57,490 nucleotides of DNA from Candidatus Poribacteria bacterium (GCA_003635185.1 PYJA01000133.1:1-57490); one strand, 5' to 3'; shown: positions 15,790 to 24,747, numbered from the stretch's first letter. Notes: generated by a model from the letters alone, not told the origin. A program made the numbers and translations.

Positions 15790-18630
15790 ATGCAATCAAA
15801 ATGGTTTTTATTCGTTACCATCGCGCTCTTATTGAATTTTTGCATCTTTGGTTTAGCACAGCAGCCAACTATTCTTAAACATGGCAGTTCTATTCAATCA
15901 ATTGAATTCTCCCCTGTAGATGTCTCGCTTGTTGCCAGTGCCAGTGATGACCACACCGTCAAAATATGGGATTTGCAGCGTAATACAGCAACAACCCTCA
16001 CTGGACACACCGACAAAGTTAATGCTGTAGCTTTCTCTCCGGATGGAAAATTACTCGTCAGTGGCGGCAATGACCGCGCTTTGAAACTTTGGGATGTCCA
16101 GCTGAAACAAAATATCGCCACATTAAAACATATTCCGTCAGGCGTTAGTCCATCACAAATCAATTCTGTAGCTTTTTCACCTGATGGAGAAATGTTTGCA
16201 AGCGCAGGGTATCAAAGTGTCAAATTATGGGATGTTGGCAACCGTAGAGAAATCGCAACACTTACGCATGATGACTGGGTTCATGCTGTAGTTTTTTCTC
16301 CTGATGGACAACTCCTTGCCGCCGTAGACGGAAAACGGATGAAGATTTGGGATGTCAGGAAACGCCAAATTATCAAACAACTGGAGAGTGATGCGAATTG
16401 GATCGGTGCCATCGCTTTTTCACCAGACAGTCAAATCTTTGTCGGTGCTGGTTCAGAAGGGATTATCAAATTTTGGTCGGTGTCGAATTGGAAAGTGATC
16501 AGGGAATTTAAAGATGTTTCGTCGGTATCGGATCTTGCCTTTTCGCCAGACGGTAAGAGCCTCGCCAGCGCCGGTCATGCAGTAGTCGTTTGGTCTGTTG
16601 AAAATGGTAAAAGGGTTACTTCATTTTCGGAACACACCGGTTGGGTTATGGAAGCGGCCTTCTCACCGGACGGAACTGCCATCGCAAGCGGAGGTCTTAA
16701 GGATGGAGCTCTCTATGTCCAGAAGATCACAAAACGTAGAAAATCACAAGGTAAACCTAATACTGTACGTCTGATTTATTTCCTTCCAAGTGACCGCACG
16801 CCACAACCGGACATAGACGCAAAGTTAGATAAATTGATAAAGAAGGTACAGCTAATCTACGCCTCACAGATGGAACATCATGGATTCGGTAGAAAAACTT
16901 TTAAGTTTGAAACTGACCCTACCGGTAAAGCAGTGGTGCATCATGTAAGGGGCAAGTTCAAAGATGAATTTTATCAAAAAAAGTCTGGGAAGATATGGGA
17001 TGAAATTGATAAAAAGTTTGACACGTATAATAACATCTATCTCGCAGCTTTAGATAGTAGCATAGAACTCCTTGATGGCTACGCATGCGGGTTTGGTGGA
17101 ACACGTGGCGATTTTGGTGGAACAGTTCTTATCCCCGCCTCAGGTTACTGTTTTGATGAAAGTGATGTGACTGTCCACGAACTCGGACACGCCTTCGGAT
17201 TAGCACACGATTATCGCAACAATTTGAAGCCGTGGATAGATTTATATTCGAATGAACCGATGACGACATCTTTCTGTGCTACACAGTGGTTGGATGTACA
17301 TCGCTATTTCAATACGCACGAAACCGAATCCAACCAACTCACGACAATCCAGATGGCAACCTCAACCCGTGTAAACGAGACTAACAGCGTCCGTTTCCAA
17401 TTCAAAATAACTGACCCAGACGAACTCCATCAGGCACAATTTCTTATCCCAGAATCTCATGAATCGCCTTTCTCAAAATTGCAGGATTTTAAAGCCTTGA
17501 ATGGTCAAGAAGACACTGTCGAATTTGTTACAACGCAATTGACCCCAAAGACGACTTTTGTACAGGTTCGTGTCATGGATAAACAGGGATACTTTACCGA
17601 GAAGAAGTTTCCAATCGCAATAGATGCTCTGCTACCACCGCCCAAAATTGTATCAATACCAGATGCTAATTTAGCAGCTGCCATACGCAAAGCATTGGGT
17701 CTTTCGCCAAATGATTCAATCACACAATTAGATATGCTTAACTTATTCGGTTTAAATCCGCACGGAAATTTTGATGTCAGCAACCACAATATAACCGACC
17801 TAACAGGTATTGAACATGCAGCGAATCTAACAAGTTTAAATCTCAGTAAAAATCAGATTCGTGACATTCGTCCCCTCGCAAAAATGAAGAATTTGCGTGT
17901 TTTAAAGATTGACGGAAATCAAATCACGAATGTTAAACCGCTCACGGAGATGACAAACTTACGAGAATTGTCGCTAACACAAAATCCAATTGAGGACATG
18001 TCCCCTATCCGTGCGCTACTTGAAAAAAGTCCTAATGTCCGTCATGATGCATGGCATCTCATCTACAATGTGGATAAAATTGTCGGTCCGTGGCTTTGGA
18101 TGATCGCGCCAACAGAACCCGGACAAGGCGGTGCAAATTCCATTGATGTAGATTCACTTGCTACCATTAGTAAAGGCATTGTGACTGAACAAACCGTTGC
18201 GGTAAAAGGTGTGAAAGAAGACGATGTCGTTGGTCATAATGTTTGGAGGCGGACAAAAATTAGTGAGACGAGCGACAACAATCTCAATGAGCTTGTCAAA
18301 AAAATCGGTTTCAAACTTGGTGTTGATCCAACAATTACAGCAAGAGATGTTTACGTGAAGGATCACTCTGCTTACGCACTCATCACGCTAAAGTCGGCTA
18401 TTGATCAATCTAACGTGAGGATGTTTGCTGGAAGTGATGACGCTATCAAGGTGTGGCTCAACGGTAAAGTCGTGTATAAAAAAGCTGTTAATCGGGGGGC
18501 AGACAACTTTCAAGATAGTTTCAAGGTTGGTTTGAAGGCAGGCGATAACCTTCTGCTGGTTAAAGTTAGTCAGGTCGGTGGTAAATGGAGTATGTTCATC
18601 GGCATTGATGCAGATGTGTCCATGAAATAG
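15790..18630 (+). CDS. secreted multidomain protein: WD40, zinc metalloprotease, LRR, C-terminal ligand-type domain
   Basis: 946 residues. Signal peptide at 1-24 (ends FGLAQQ). Residues about 30-320 are WD40 units (SIEFSPVD, VNAVAFSPDGK, L-x-LWDVQ, VKLWDV), apparently seven, enough for one propeller. Residues about 325-520 look like a metzincin-type protease: VTVHELGHAFGLAHD, i.e. H-E-x-x-H-x-x-G-x-x-H at 463-473. About 530-615 is a beta-rich segment. About 625-745 is a leucine-rich repeat block with LTSLNLSKNQIRDIRPLA units ending in EDMSPI. The last 190 residues (GSDDAIKVWLNGKVV, GDNLLLVKVSQ) resemble a carbohydrate-binding-type beta-sandwich. Location outside the cytoplasm; targets unknown. 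Confidence 0.85.
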   Translation: MQSKWFLFVTIALLLNFCIFGLAQQPTILKHGSSIQSIEFSPVDVSLVASASDDHTVKIWDLQRNTATTLTGHTDKVNAVAFSPDGKLLVSGGNDRALKLWDVQLKQNIATLKHIPSGVSPSQINSVAFSPDGEMFASAGYQSVKLWDVGNRREIATLTHDDWVHAVVFSPDGQLLAAVDGKRMKIWDVRKRQIIKQLESDANWIGAIAFSPDSQIFVGAGSEGIIKFWSVSNWKVIREFKDVSSVSDLAFSPDGKSLASAGHAVVVWSVENGKRVTSFSEHTGWVMEAAFSPDGTAIASGGLKDGALYVQKITKRRKSQGKPNTVRLIYFLPSDRTPQPDIDAKLDKLIKKVQLIYASQMEHHGFGRKTFKFETDPTGKAVVHHVRGKFKDEFYQKKSGKIWDEIDKKFDTYNNIYLAALDSSIELLDGYACGFGGTRGDFGGTVLIPASGYCFDESDVTVHELGHAFGLAHDYRNNLKPWIDLYSNEPMTTSFCATQWLDVHRYFNTHETESNQLTTIQMATSTRVNETNSVRFQFKITDPDELHQAQFLIPESHESPFSKLQDFKALNGQEDTVEFVTTQLTPKTTFVQVRVMDKQGYFTEKKFPIAIDALLPPPKIVSIPDANLAAAIRKALGLSPNDSITQLDMLNLFGLNPHGNFDVSNHNITDLTGIEHAANLTSLNLSKNQIRDIRPLAKMKNLRVLKIDGNQITNVKPLTEMTNLRELSLTQNPIEDMSPIRALLEKSPNVRHDAWHLIYNVDKIVGPWLWMIAPTEPGQGGANSIDVDSLATISKGIVTEQTVAVKGVKEDDVVGHNVWRRTKISETSDNNLNELVKKIGFKLGVDPTITARDVYVKDHSAYALITLKSAIDQSNVRMFAGSDDAIKVWLNGKVVYKKAVNRGADNFQDSFKVGLKAGDNLLLVKVSQVGGKWSMFIGIDADVSMK

Positions 18631-18670
18631 TGATAGAGTGTTAGATATGACAATAATATCAGAAAAAATG

Positions 18671-18904
18671 ATGTTAGGTAAGGTAAATGAGTTCCAAATA
18701 CTAAATGCAGATGATACTGAATTAATGCGTATCAGCCAAGAAGGGACTTTGTCGCTGAACTTGAACGAGATGCAGACAATTCAGACCCATTTTACAGCAC
18801 TGCAACGCAACCCAACCGATGTAGAACTTGAGACTATTCCGCGCGATTTGATTGCGGCAATTAAGCGTCCTGTTTATGTGAGTGGAATCTGCTCGGATTA
18901 TTGA
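18671..18904 (+). CDS. orphan copy 1 of the PurL N-terminal segment
   Basis: 77 residues. From MLGKV to VELETI (18680-18839) the sequence is about 90% the same as residues 4-56 of the full PurL at 21363, at DNA level as well. It then leaves the PurL sequence just before the WSEHC motif and continues as PRDLIAAIKRPVYVSG to a stop. The ATG at 18671 is chosen because all three copies then begin M-x-x-K-V. No convincing ribosome site. It may be a relic left by insertion or rearrangement upstream of purL, or a small expressed protein; the shared tail with copy 2 argues that the truncated form itself was duplicated. Confidence 0.65.
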   Translation: MLGKVNEFQILNADDTELMRISQEGTLSLNLNEMQTIQTHFTALQRNPTDVELETIPRDLIAAIKRPVYVSGICSDY

Positions 18905-19157
18905 TGGGCTGCCGGATGAGATAACTGGGGAGTAAGGTATAACAGAAGAAAAAGAGAAATCGCTAAGATGGTTGTTCCAGCTCGTCGAGGCGCGATAGTT
19001 TTTCCGCCGAACCAAAAACAACTTGCGGACATTTTCTCAATCTGATAAACTGTATAAATCCAGTTTTGGATGGTACTGCAAAGTTTGCCGCAAGGCATGT
19101 CTGCCACCCTCCCACCTTTTTGCAGGGGGATAAATCAAACTGGCACTGGAACACCTC
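18905..19157. other. gap of 253 bases, no clear gene
   Basis: One frame reads ITEEKEKSLRWLFQLVEAR but is broken by stops on both sides (18937 region and after VEAR), so it may be a decayed coding remnant. I could not place it in a family. The stretch contains several short GC-rich inverted repeats near 19085-19130. Confidence 0.3.
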
Positions 19158-19616
19158 ATGAAAACGCTTCTCGCCTTCTTGATACTCTTTTATATGATCG
19201 CGTTGCCGGCTCTTGGTGAGTTAACCACTCAAGATCTGGAAAAGATACGTCAGATCGTCAAAGAGTCGGAAACCGCCTTAAAGGCAGATATGAAAGAGTT
19301 AGAAACCGCCTTAAAGGCAGATATGAAAGAGTCGGAAACCGCCTTAAAGGCAGATATGAAAGAGTTAGAAACCGCCTTAAAGGCAGATATAGAGAAAATA
19401 ACCTCAAAACTTGATACGATAGATACGCGCCTTCGGACTGTAGAAACAGGTGTTGCGGAATTACGAGGACGTAACATTGGCGTTTCAGTCCTAAAAGATT
19501 GGCTTGTTGTCCTCTGTGCGGTTGCTGCTGTCATCATCTCAATCATTGCCTTACGAAAAAAACAATCCACCGTCTCACCGACTACACAGGCCCCCAAAAA
19601 GGCAGCGTCTCAATGA
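19158..19616 (+). CDS. small membrane protein with a repetitive coiled coil
   Basis: 152 residues. Signal peptide or first membrane helix at 1-20 (LLAFLILFYMIALPALG), then a coiled coil with four near-identical 11-residue units (ESETALKADMK / ELETALKADMK), more coiled coil (KLDTIDTRLRTVETGVAELRG), a transmembrane helix at about 114-135 (WLVVLCAVAAVIISIIAL) and a basic tail. The units are 33 bases each and alternate in two types, so at DNA level they form a 66-base repeat occurring twice (about 19262-19393). Its stop overlaps the next start by 4 bases (ATGA), so it is translationally coupled to the Rpn-like fragment. Function unknown. Confidence 0.75.
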   Translation: MKTLLAFLILFYMIALPALGELTTQDLEKIRQIVKESETALKADMKELETALKADMKESETALKADMKELETALKADIEKITSKLDTIDTRLRTVETGVAELRGRNIGVSVLKDWLVVLCAVAAVIISIIALRKKQSTVSPTTQAPKKAASQ

Positions 19617-20026
19617 AAGGCATAAGGCCGTGTGCTGTTCGTCGTGCTACTTATTTTTCCCGTCGTCCGATTGATGAGCGGCCGGTGTTAGATCAAATAG
19701 TTTCTGAGAACCACCCGTTTTTGGACATCTCAGAGAAGGAGAAACAACTCATGCAAAGCATGGCAGAACATTACTTACAACAAGGCATTGAACAAGGCAT
19801 TGAACAAGGCGAAACACAAACCAAACGCGAAGATATCCTCAAACTTTTACAGCTCCGATTTCACGATGTGCCAGAACCACTTGCTGAAACGATTCGCAGC
19901 CTTGATGACCGCAACTGGCTTGAGACGCTTTTTGAGAAAGCCGCCACTACCCAAACGCTTGAGGAACTTCGGACAGAAGTTGACGCGCTTGCCGAAGATG
20001 AAAAGCATAACGAACACGCAGAATAA
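19613..20026 (+). CDS. C-terminal part of an Rpn/PD-(D/E)XK-type protein
   Basis: Start taken at ATG 19613, which overlaps the previous stop (ATGA); the frame upstream of it is only the shadow of the coiled-coil gene. 137 residues: QSMAEHYLQQGIEQGIEQGETQTKREDI followed by a helical tail (LLQLRFHDVPEPLAETIRSL, LEELRTEVDAL). This matches the hinge and tail of Rpn-like proteins such as the one at 4492, with I-E-Q-G in place of M-E-Q-G, but the nuclease domain is missing. It is probably a truncated remnant that is still in an open frame; a stand-alone small protein is possible. Confidence 0.6.
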   Translation: MKGIRPCAVRRATYFSRRPIDERPVLDQIVSENHPFLDISEKEKQLMQSMAEHYLQQGIEQGIEQGETQTKREDILKLLQLRFHDVPEPLAETIRSLDDRNWLETLFEKAATTQTLEELRTEVDALAEDEKHNEHAE

Positions 20027-20175
20027 AACAGAGACAAAACGACACGCGGATTTATCATACAGCGAAATCTTTCCTTGGCAGGTCTCAGTCTATCCTTGCA
20101 TTTTAGATTAACTTCTTGACGTGTCTAACAATATAGATTGGCTGTAATTAAACTTTGGAAAAAGCGGAAAAAATA

Positions 20176-20391
20176 ATGTCTAATAAGGTAAATGAATTTC
20201 AGATTCTAAATGCAGACAATACTGAATTAATGCGAATCAGTCAAGAAGGCACTTTGTCGCTGAACTTGAACGAACTGCAGACAATTCAGGCCCATTTTGC
20301 AAAACTGCAACGCAACCCCACCGATGTAGAACTTGAGGTTATTCTGCGCGATTTGGTTACGGCAATTATGCGTCCTGTTTATACGAGTTAA
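20176..20391 (+). CDS. orphan copy 2 of the PurL N-terminal segment
   Basis: 71 residues from ATG 20176 (MSNKVNEFQ). Bases 20185-20343 match the first part of purL and copy 1; after VELEVI it leaves PurL and reads LRDLVTAIMRPVYTS, clearly related to the copy 1 tail. Upstream bases ATAGATT also recur just before the full purL. It lies 20 bases before a promoter for the vapBC-like pair. Same interpretation as copy 1: relic or small protein. Confidence 0.65.
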   Translation: MSNKVNEFQILNADNTELMRISQEGTLSLNLNELQTIQAHFAKLQRNPTDVELEVILRDLVTAIMRPVYTS

Positions 20392-20410
20392 AAATTTCCT
20401 ACGAAAACAA

Positions 20411-20439
20411 TTGATAATCAACACAAGCTGTGGTATACT
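20411..20439 (+). promoter_or_regulatory. sigma70-type promoter of the VapBC-like pair
   Basis: TTGATA (20411-20416), 17-base spacer, TATACT (20434-20439), 32 bases before the antitoxin start. Confidence 0.65.
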
Positions 20440-20471
20440 CTTTTCAACTGTTTTACCAAGAGGTAGATACC

Positions 20472-20699
20472 ATGAAAACGCTCCCGTTAGAAACTGACCA
20501 TAAAATCAAATTACCACGTGATTGGGTCCAAGAACTGGGGTTGGAATCGGCTGTCATGCTTGAACGGACAGATGAGGGTATCCTTATCCGTCCCTACACA
20601 ACACAGACGTGGGACGAGATTTATGCCGAAAAACTCAAAATAGGCACTCCTGCAGCATTAGACTTGTCCGAGGTAAGCGGTGATGACCTTATCTTCTGA
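20472..20699 (+). CDS. AbrB/SpoVT-type antitoxin (VapB/MazE-like)
   Basis: 75 residues from ATG 20472 with AGAGGT upstream; the longer frame starting at 20430 runs through the promoter leader. MKTLPLETDHKIKLPRDWVQELGLESAVMLERTDEGILIRP is a swapped-hairpin AbrB DNA-binding domain, followed by a C-terminal tail (TWDEIYAEKLKIG, LDLSEVSGDDLIF) that would bind the PIN toxin. Its end overlaps the toxin start by 17 bases. Confidence 0.82.
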   Translation: MKTLPLETDHKIKLPRDWVQELGLESAVMLERTDEGILIRPYTTQTWDEIYAEKLKIGTPAALDLSEVSGDDLIF

Positions 20700-21273
20700 T
20701 CAATTTGCCGGACGCGGATTAGACGCAATGCTAATTGTCTATTCCTTGCTTGAGGACCATCCCGCCTCTGCTGTTTGCGAATCGTTTATCCGAGAGCATG
20801 CCAGTTGGCACACGACGACACTTACGTTGTTGGAAGCAGTATCGATTCTCACAAAGATTTATGATATAGGTTTCAACCTTGCTTCACAACAGCTCTCCCA
20901 ATTTTCCGCAGGACCGATTGAAATTATTGAGGTAGACCTGCCGATAACCCTCACGTCGATGCAGATCGCCGACGCATTGGAAATTGATATTACTGATGCG
21001 GTACTTTTACAGGCAACGCGCGCACGAGGTGCTAACGTCTTAGCAACGGATGACCGGAAACTAATACAAGCCTGCGATCAGGTAGATATAGTTGTTGAAA
21101 ATCCGATTGATGTTTCGCTTCGGCGACAGATGGCGAGTTGGGAATCAGAGAACTTGCCGCAAAAAGGGTTGCCACGCATTCTGAAGCGGATTCATCATTG
21201 GCTACGTCAGAACCATCAACATGCTGCCGAAGATTTTTGGTCTCGAACAGGAGGCGGAAGCCACCTGCCTTAA
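20683..21273 (+). CDS. PIN-domain toxin (VapC-like ribonuclease)
   Basis: 196 residues from ATG 20683 (GTG 20680 is also possible; GAGGT at 20670-20674 favours the ATG). Acidic PIN residues are visible: Asp in GLDAMLIVYSLLEDHP, Glu in LTLLEAVSIL, Asp in ITDAVLLQATRARGA, and Asp-Asp in LATDDRKL. These coordinate metal for RNA cleavage in VapC-type toxins. About 50 residues longer than typical VapC because of a basic C-terminal tail (RILKRIHHWLRQNHQH). Forms a TA pair with the preceding AbrB-type gene. The pair lies between purL 5' copy 2 and the intact purL. Confidence 0.82.
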   Translation: MTLSSDQFAGRGLDAMLIVYSLLEDHPASAVCESFIREHASWHTTTLTLLEAVSILTKIYDIGFNLASQQLSQFSAGPIEIIEVDLPITLTSMQIADALEIDITDAVLLQATRARGANVLATDDRKLIQACDQVDIVVENPIDVSLRRQMASWESENLPQKGLPRILKRIHHWLRQNHQHAAEDFWSRTGGGSHLP

Positions 21274-21319
21274 CTCCCAAGAAATCTCCTCAACCACTTA
21301 TATGAAAGCATTACAGGCT

Positions 21320-21348
21320 TTGAAAAGCAGTTGAGTCTTGACTATAGA
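21320..21348 (+). promoter_or_regulatory. candidate purL promoter
   Basis: TTGAAA (21320-21325), 17-base spacer, TATAGA (21343-21348), 14 bases before the purL start, which would leave a very short leader. The TATAGATT block recurs upstream of orphan copy 2, so the duplicated unit may have included the promoter. Confidence 0.4.
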
Positions 21349-21362
21349 TTACGGAGAAAGTA

Positions 21363-23759
21363 ATGCCCAAAAAGGTAAATGAATTTCAGATACTAAATGC
21401 AGATGATACTGAATTAATGCGTATCAGTCGAGAAGGCACTTTATCGCTGAACTTGAACGAAATGCAGACAATTCAGTCCCATTTTGCAACATTGCAACGC
21501 AATCCAACCGATGTTGAGCTTGAGACAATTGCACAAACATGGTCGGAGCATTGCGTCCACAAAACCTTTAAAAGCATTATTCTCTACTCCGAAGAAGGGA
21601 AGGAAACAGAACAGATTGATGGCTTGTTTCCGACCTACATTCAACGCGCAACAGAGGTAATAGACAAACCGTGGTGTGTCTCCGTATTTTCGGACAATGC
21701 TGGTATCATCGAATTTGATGAGGAATATAATCTCGTTTTCAAGGTAGAAACGCACAATCACCCATCTGCAATTGAACCCTATGGCGGTGCGGGGACAGGT
21801 ATCGGCGGTGTAATTCGAGACTCTCTCGGCACAGGACTCGGCGCAAAACCGATTCTGAATACAGATGTTTTTTGCTTTGGCTTGCCGGACACACCTTATG
21901 AGAAATTGCCGAAAGGCACGCTGCATCCTAAACGCGTATTCAAGGGTGTTGTTGCTGGTGTGCGGGACTATGGTAACCGAATGGGTATCCCTACCGCAAA
22001 CGGTGCTATTCTTTTTGACACACGCTACACTGCAAACCCACTCGTCTTTTGTGGAAACGTCGGGTTAGTCCCGAGAGATAGATGTGACAAATCCGTTGAA
22101 CCTGGTGATTTAATTGTTGCTGTTGGTGGACGCACCGGGCGCGATGGGATTCACGGTGCCACCTTCTCCTCAGCAGAACTTGACGATACCTCTGAAAACC
22201 TTGGTAGTGTTGTTCAAATCGGCAATCCGATTATGGAGAAGAAGATTGTTGATGCACTTTTACAGGCACGCGATCAAAACCTATACCGTTCAATCACAGA
22301 TTGCGGTGCAGGAGGGTTCTCATCTGCTGTCGGTGAAATGGGAGAAGACACAGGTGCCGAGGTGCATCTGGAACGGGTGCCTCTAAAATACGAAGGATTA
22401 GCACCGTGGGAAATCTGGTTGTCAGAAGCACAAGAACGGATGGTCCTCGCTGTTCCACCCGAAAATCAGCAAGAACTGATGGAGATTTGTGAGGCAGAGA
22501 TGGTTGAGGCAACTGTGCTTGGCAGCTTCACAGATACCCACAGATTACAGGTTTTCTATGAAAGCGCGTTAGTTGCGGATTTAGATATGCAATTTCTGCA
22601 CAAAGGGTTGCCACAACAGGTCAAAAAAGCAACTTGGCAACCGCCACAACACCAAGAAATGCCATCGCGAGACAGCCAAACCGAAAACTACACTGAAGAC
22701 CTGTACCGACTCCTTGCCAGTCCAAACATCGCCAGTAAAGAATCTGTCATCCGCCAATATGACCATGAGGTGCAAGGGGGAATCGTTATCAAACCTCTCG
22801 TCGGTATCCAAAACGATGGACCAAGCGATGCATGCGTTGCTACGCCGATTATAGGTAGTGAGAAAGCGGTCATTATTGCAAACGGCATCAATCCAAAATA
22901 TAGCGATGTTGATGCGTATATCAGCGCAGCATCGGCAATTGATGAGGCACTCCGAAATATAATCGCTGTCGGAGGAACACTTGAAAAAACAGCACTATTA
23001 GACAATTTCTGTTGGGGAAACCCCGATAAACCTGACCGTCTTGGACCATTAGTTCGTGCAGCAAAGGCGTGTTACGACATTGCTACTGCTTACGGCACGC
23101 CCTTCATCTCTGGGAAAGATAGTCTTTACAACGAATACCGAGATACGACAACAGGCGAGCAACGCGCAATTCCTTCAACGTTGCTCATATCTGCAATATG
23201 CGTGATGCCCAACATTCGCAACGCAGTTACAATGGATGTGAAATCCCCTGGGAATCTCATCTATGTCGTTGGCAACACCTACGCTGAATTGGGAGGATCC
23301 CACTACTTCGGTATCCATAATTTCATCGGTAATACTGCCCCTGCTGTTCGTCCAGACGAAGGGAAGCTAACAATGGAAAAACTTAGTTGTGCCATCAACC
23401 GTGGATTGGTGCGTTCCTGCCATGATTGCTCAGAGGGTGGCATCGGTGTTGCAGCAGCAGAGATGGCTTTTTCAGGTGGATATGGGATGTCTTTAAATCT
23501 TAACAAAGTCCCAACCGGAGAAGAGATTCCTTTTGATGATTTTCTGCTATTTTCTGAGACGAACAGCCGTTTTCTCGTTGAAATTGAACCGAAACACCAA
23601 GACGCTTTTGAAAACCAGATGACAAGAGTGCCAATTGGCTGCTTAGGCACCGTAACAGAAACATCGGATTTTACCATTAATGGATTAACGGGCAAACACT
23701 TTGTGGAAACTACAATTGGGACACTAAAATCCGCTTGGCAAACCCCGTTGCATTCGTAA
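21363..23759 (+). CDS. purL: phosphoribosylformylglycinamidine synthase, synthetase subunit
   Basis: 798 residues; makes FGAM from FGAR with ammonia from PurQ, using ATP. Start ATG 21363 follows GGAG. WSEHC at 60-64, HNHPSAIEPYGGAGTGIGG, GRDGIHGATFSS, DCGAGGFSSAVGEMGE and SGKDSLYNEY mark the two AIRS-type halves. The first 56 residues (VNEFQILNADDTELMRIS, then LNLNEMQTIQSHF) are the linker found in longer PurL proteins of some lineages, where a PurS-like part precedes it; no purS is seen in the window. Two truncated copies of this first part lie upstream. purQ follows after a 187-base gap containing a short repeat. Confidence 0.95.
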   Translation: MPKKVNEFQILNADDTELMRISREGTLSLNLNEMQTIQSHFATLQRNPTDVELETIAQTWSEHCVHKTFKSIILYSEEGKETEQIDGLFPTYIQRATEVIDKPWCVSVFSDNAGIIEFDEEYNLVFKVETHNHPSAIEPYGGAGTGIGGVIRDSLGTGLGAKPILNTDVFCFGLPDTPYEKLPKGTLHPKRVFKGVVAGVRDYGNRMGIPTANGAILFDTRYTANPLVFCGNVGLVPRDRCDKSVEPGDLIVAVGGRTGRDGIHGATFSSAELDDTSENLGSVVQIGNPIMEKKIVDALLQARDQNLYRSITDCGAGGFSSAVGEMGEDTGAEVHLERVPLKYEGLAPWEIWLSEAQERMVLAVPPENQQELMEICEAEMVEATVLGSFTDTHRLQVFYESALVADLDMQFLHKGLPQQVKKATWQPPQHQEMPSRDSQTENYTEDLYRLLASPNIASKESVIRQYDHEVQGGIVIKPLVGIQNDGPSDACVATPIIGSEKAVIIANGINPKYSDVDAYISAASAIDEALRNIIAVGGTLEKTALLDNFCWGNPDKPDRLGPLVRAAKACYDIATAYGTPFISGKDSLYNEYRDTTTGEQRAIPSTLLISAICVMPNIRNAVTMDVKSPGNLIYVVGNTYAELGGSHYFGIHNFIGNTAPAVRPDEGKLTMEKLSCAINRGLVRSCHDCSEGGIGVAAAEMAFSGGYGMSLNLNKVPTGEEIPFDDFLLFSETNSRFLVEIEPKHQDAFENQMTRVPIGCLGTVTETSDFTINGLTGKHFVETTIGTLKSAWQTPLHS

Positions 23760-23850
23760 CTTTTAAGCGCCAGATGTGTTTAATCAAATATAGTCCAGCC
23801 TATAATTTTGATGTATCTTAATTGCTGTGGTGTATCCAACATACTTGTGT

Positions 23851-23890
23851 GAATGTAAGAGGCGCAATGAATTGCGCGACTACAAACGCC
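23851..23890. repeat. interspersed 40-bp repeat, copy 1
   Basis: The 40 bases from GAATGTAAGAGGCGCAATGA to ACAAACGCC occur identically at 48736-48775. Its core GCGCAATGAATTGCGC is a perfect 6-base-arm palindrome. It sits between purL and purQ here and between two PhyH genes at the other site. Confidence 0.85.
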
Positions 23891-23946
23891 GTAAATCTAA
23901 AAAAATTGTATAGATATTCTTAGATTTTACCATAAGGGAGACAATT

Positions 23947-24747
23947 GTGAAACCGAAGGTACTGATCTTACGAACAGCGGGAACGAACTGTGATGCGGAA
24001 ACCGATGTAGCGTTTCAACTTGCTGGAGCAGAAACAGATTTAGTCCACATCCAGAATCTCATATCTGGTAAGACAAACCTATCCGATTATCAAATTCTCG
24101 CTATCCCAGGTGGATTTTCTTATGGCGATGATATTGCAGCGGGTATATTGCTTGCGGTAGAAATGAAACACAAACTGAGAAAGGCACTTGAGCAGTTTGT
24201 CGCTGACAATAAACTCATAATTGGAATATGCAATGGGTTTCAGGTGCTGGTGCGGACAGGATTGTTGCCAGGAACAGAAAACAGCAGTCCTGCAATTACA
24301 CAGCGTGCAACTTTAGCGATGAACACATCAGCAAAATTTGAGTGTCGCTGGGTTGAATTGAACACACAACAGAGTCCTTGCGTCTTTACAAAAGGTATAA
24401 AACCGCATCTTTATCTCCCCGTAGCGCATGCTGAAGGTAGGTTTACTGCCCCTCCCGATGTGATAGAAAAATTAAAGGTGAATAACCAGATTGTATTCCG
24501 ATATGGCAGGACACAGCAATCATCTCCCAACAAAACGGAATATCCACACAACCCGAACGGTTCTGATGCGGATATTGCCGGAATTTGTGATACAACAGGC
24601 AGAATTTTTGGCTTGATGCCCCATCCTGAACGTTTTTTAACAAAATACAACCATCCCCGTTGGACACGAGAAGATTTGCCTGAAGAAGGCGATGGGCTCG
24701 CGATTTTCAAAAACGCTGTTAACTACGCGAAAGCGAATTTTTCATGA
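23947..24747 (+). CDS. purQ: phosphoribosylformylglycinamidine synthase, glutaminase subunit
   Basis: 266 residues. Class I glutamine amidotransferase: VLILRTAGTNCDAETDVAF at the N-terminus, PGGFSYGDDI, catalytic Cys in IGICNGFQVL, and the His/Glu pair in LMPHPERF. Supplies ammonia to PurL. Starts with GTG 23947 after GGGAG. About 35 residues longer than the small B. subtilis-type PurQ, in line with the PurQ that partners non-PurS types. Overlaps the next gene by 4 bases (ATGA). Confidence 0.94.
   Translation: MKPKVLILRTAGTNCDAETDVAFQLAGAETDLVHIQNLISGKTNLSDYQILAIPGGFSYGDDIAAGILLAVEMKHKLRKALEQFVADNKLIIGICNGFQVLVRTGLLPGTENSSPAITQRATLAMNTSAKFECRWVELNTQQSPCVFTKGIKPHLYLPVAHAEGRFTAPPDVIEKLKVNNQIVFRYGRTQQSSPNKTEYPHNPNGSDADIAGICDTTGRIFGLMPHPERFLTKYNHPRWTREDLPEEGDGLAIFKNAVNYAKANFS

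Noticed and set aside
18905..19157. Remnant reading ITEEKEKSLRWLFQLVEAR
   Set aside because: Too short and broken by stops to assign to any family.
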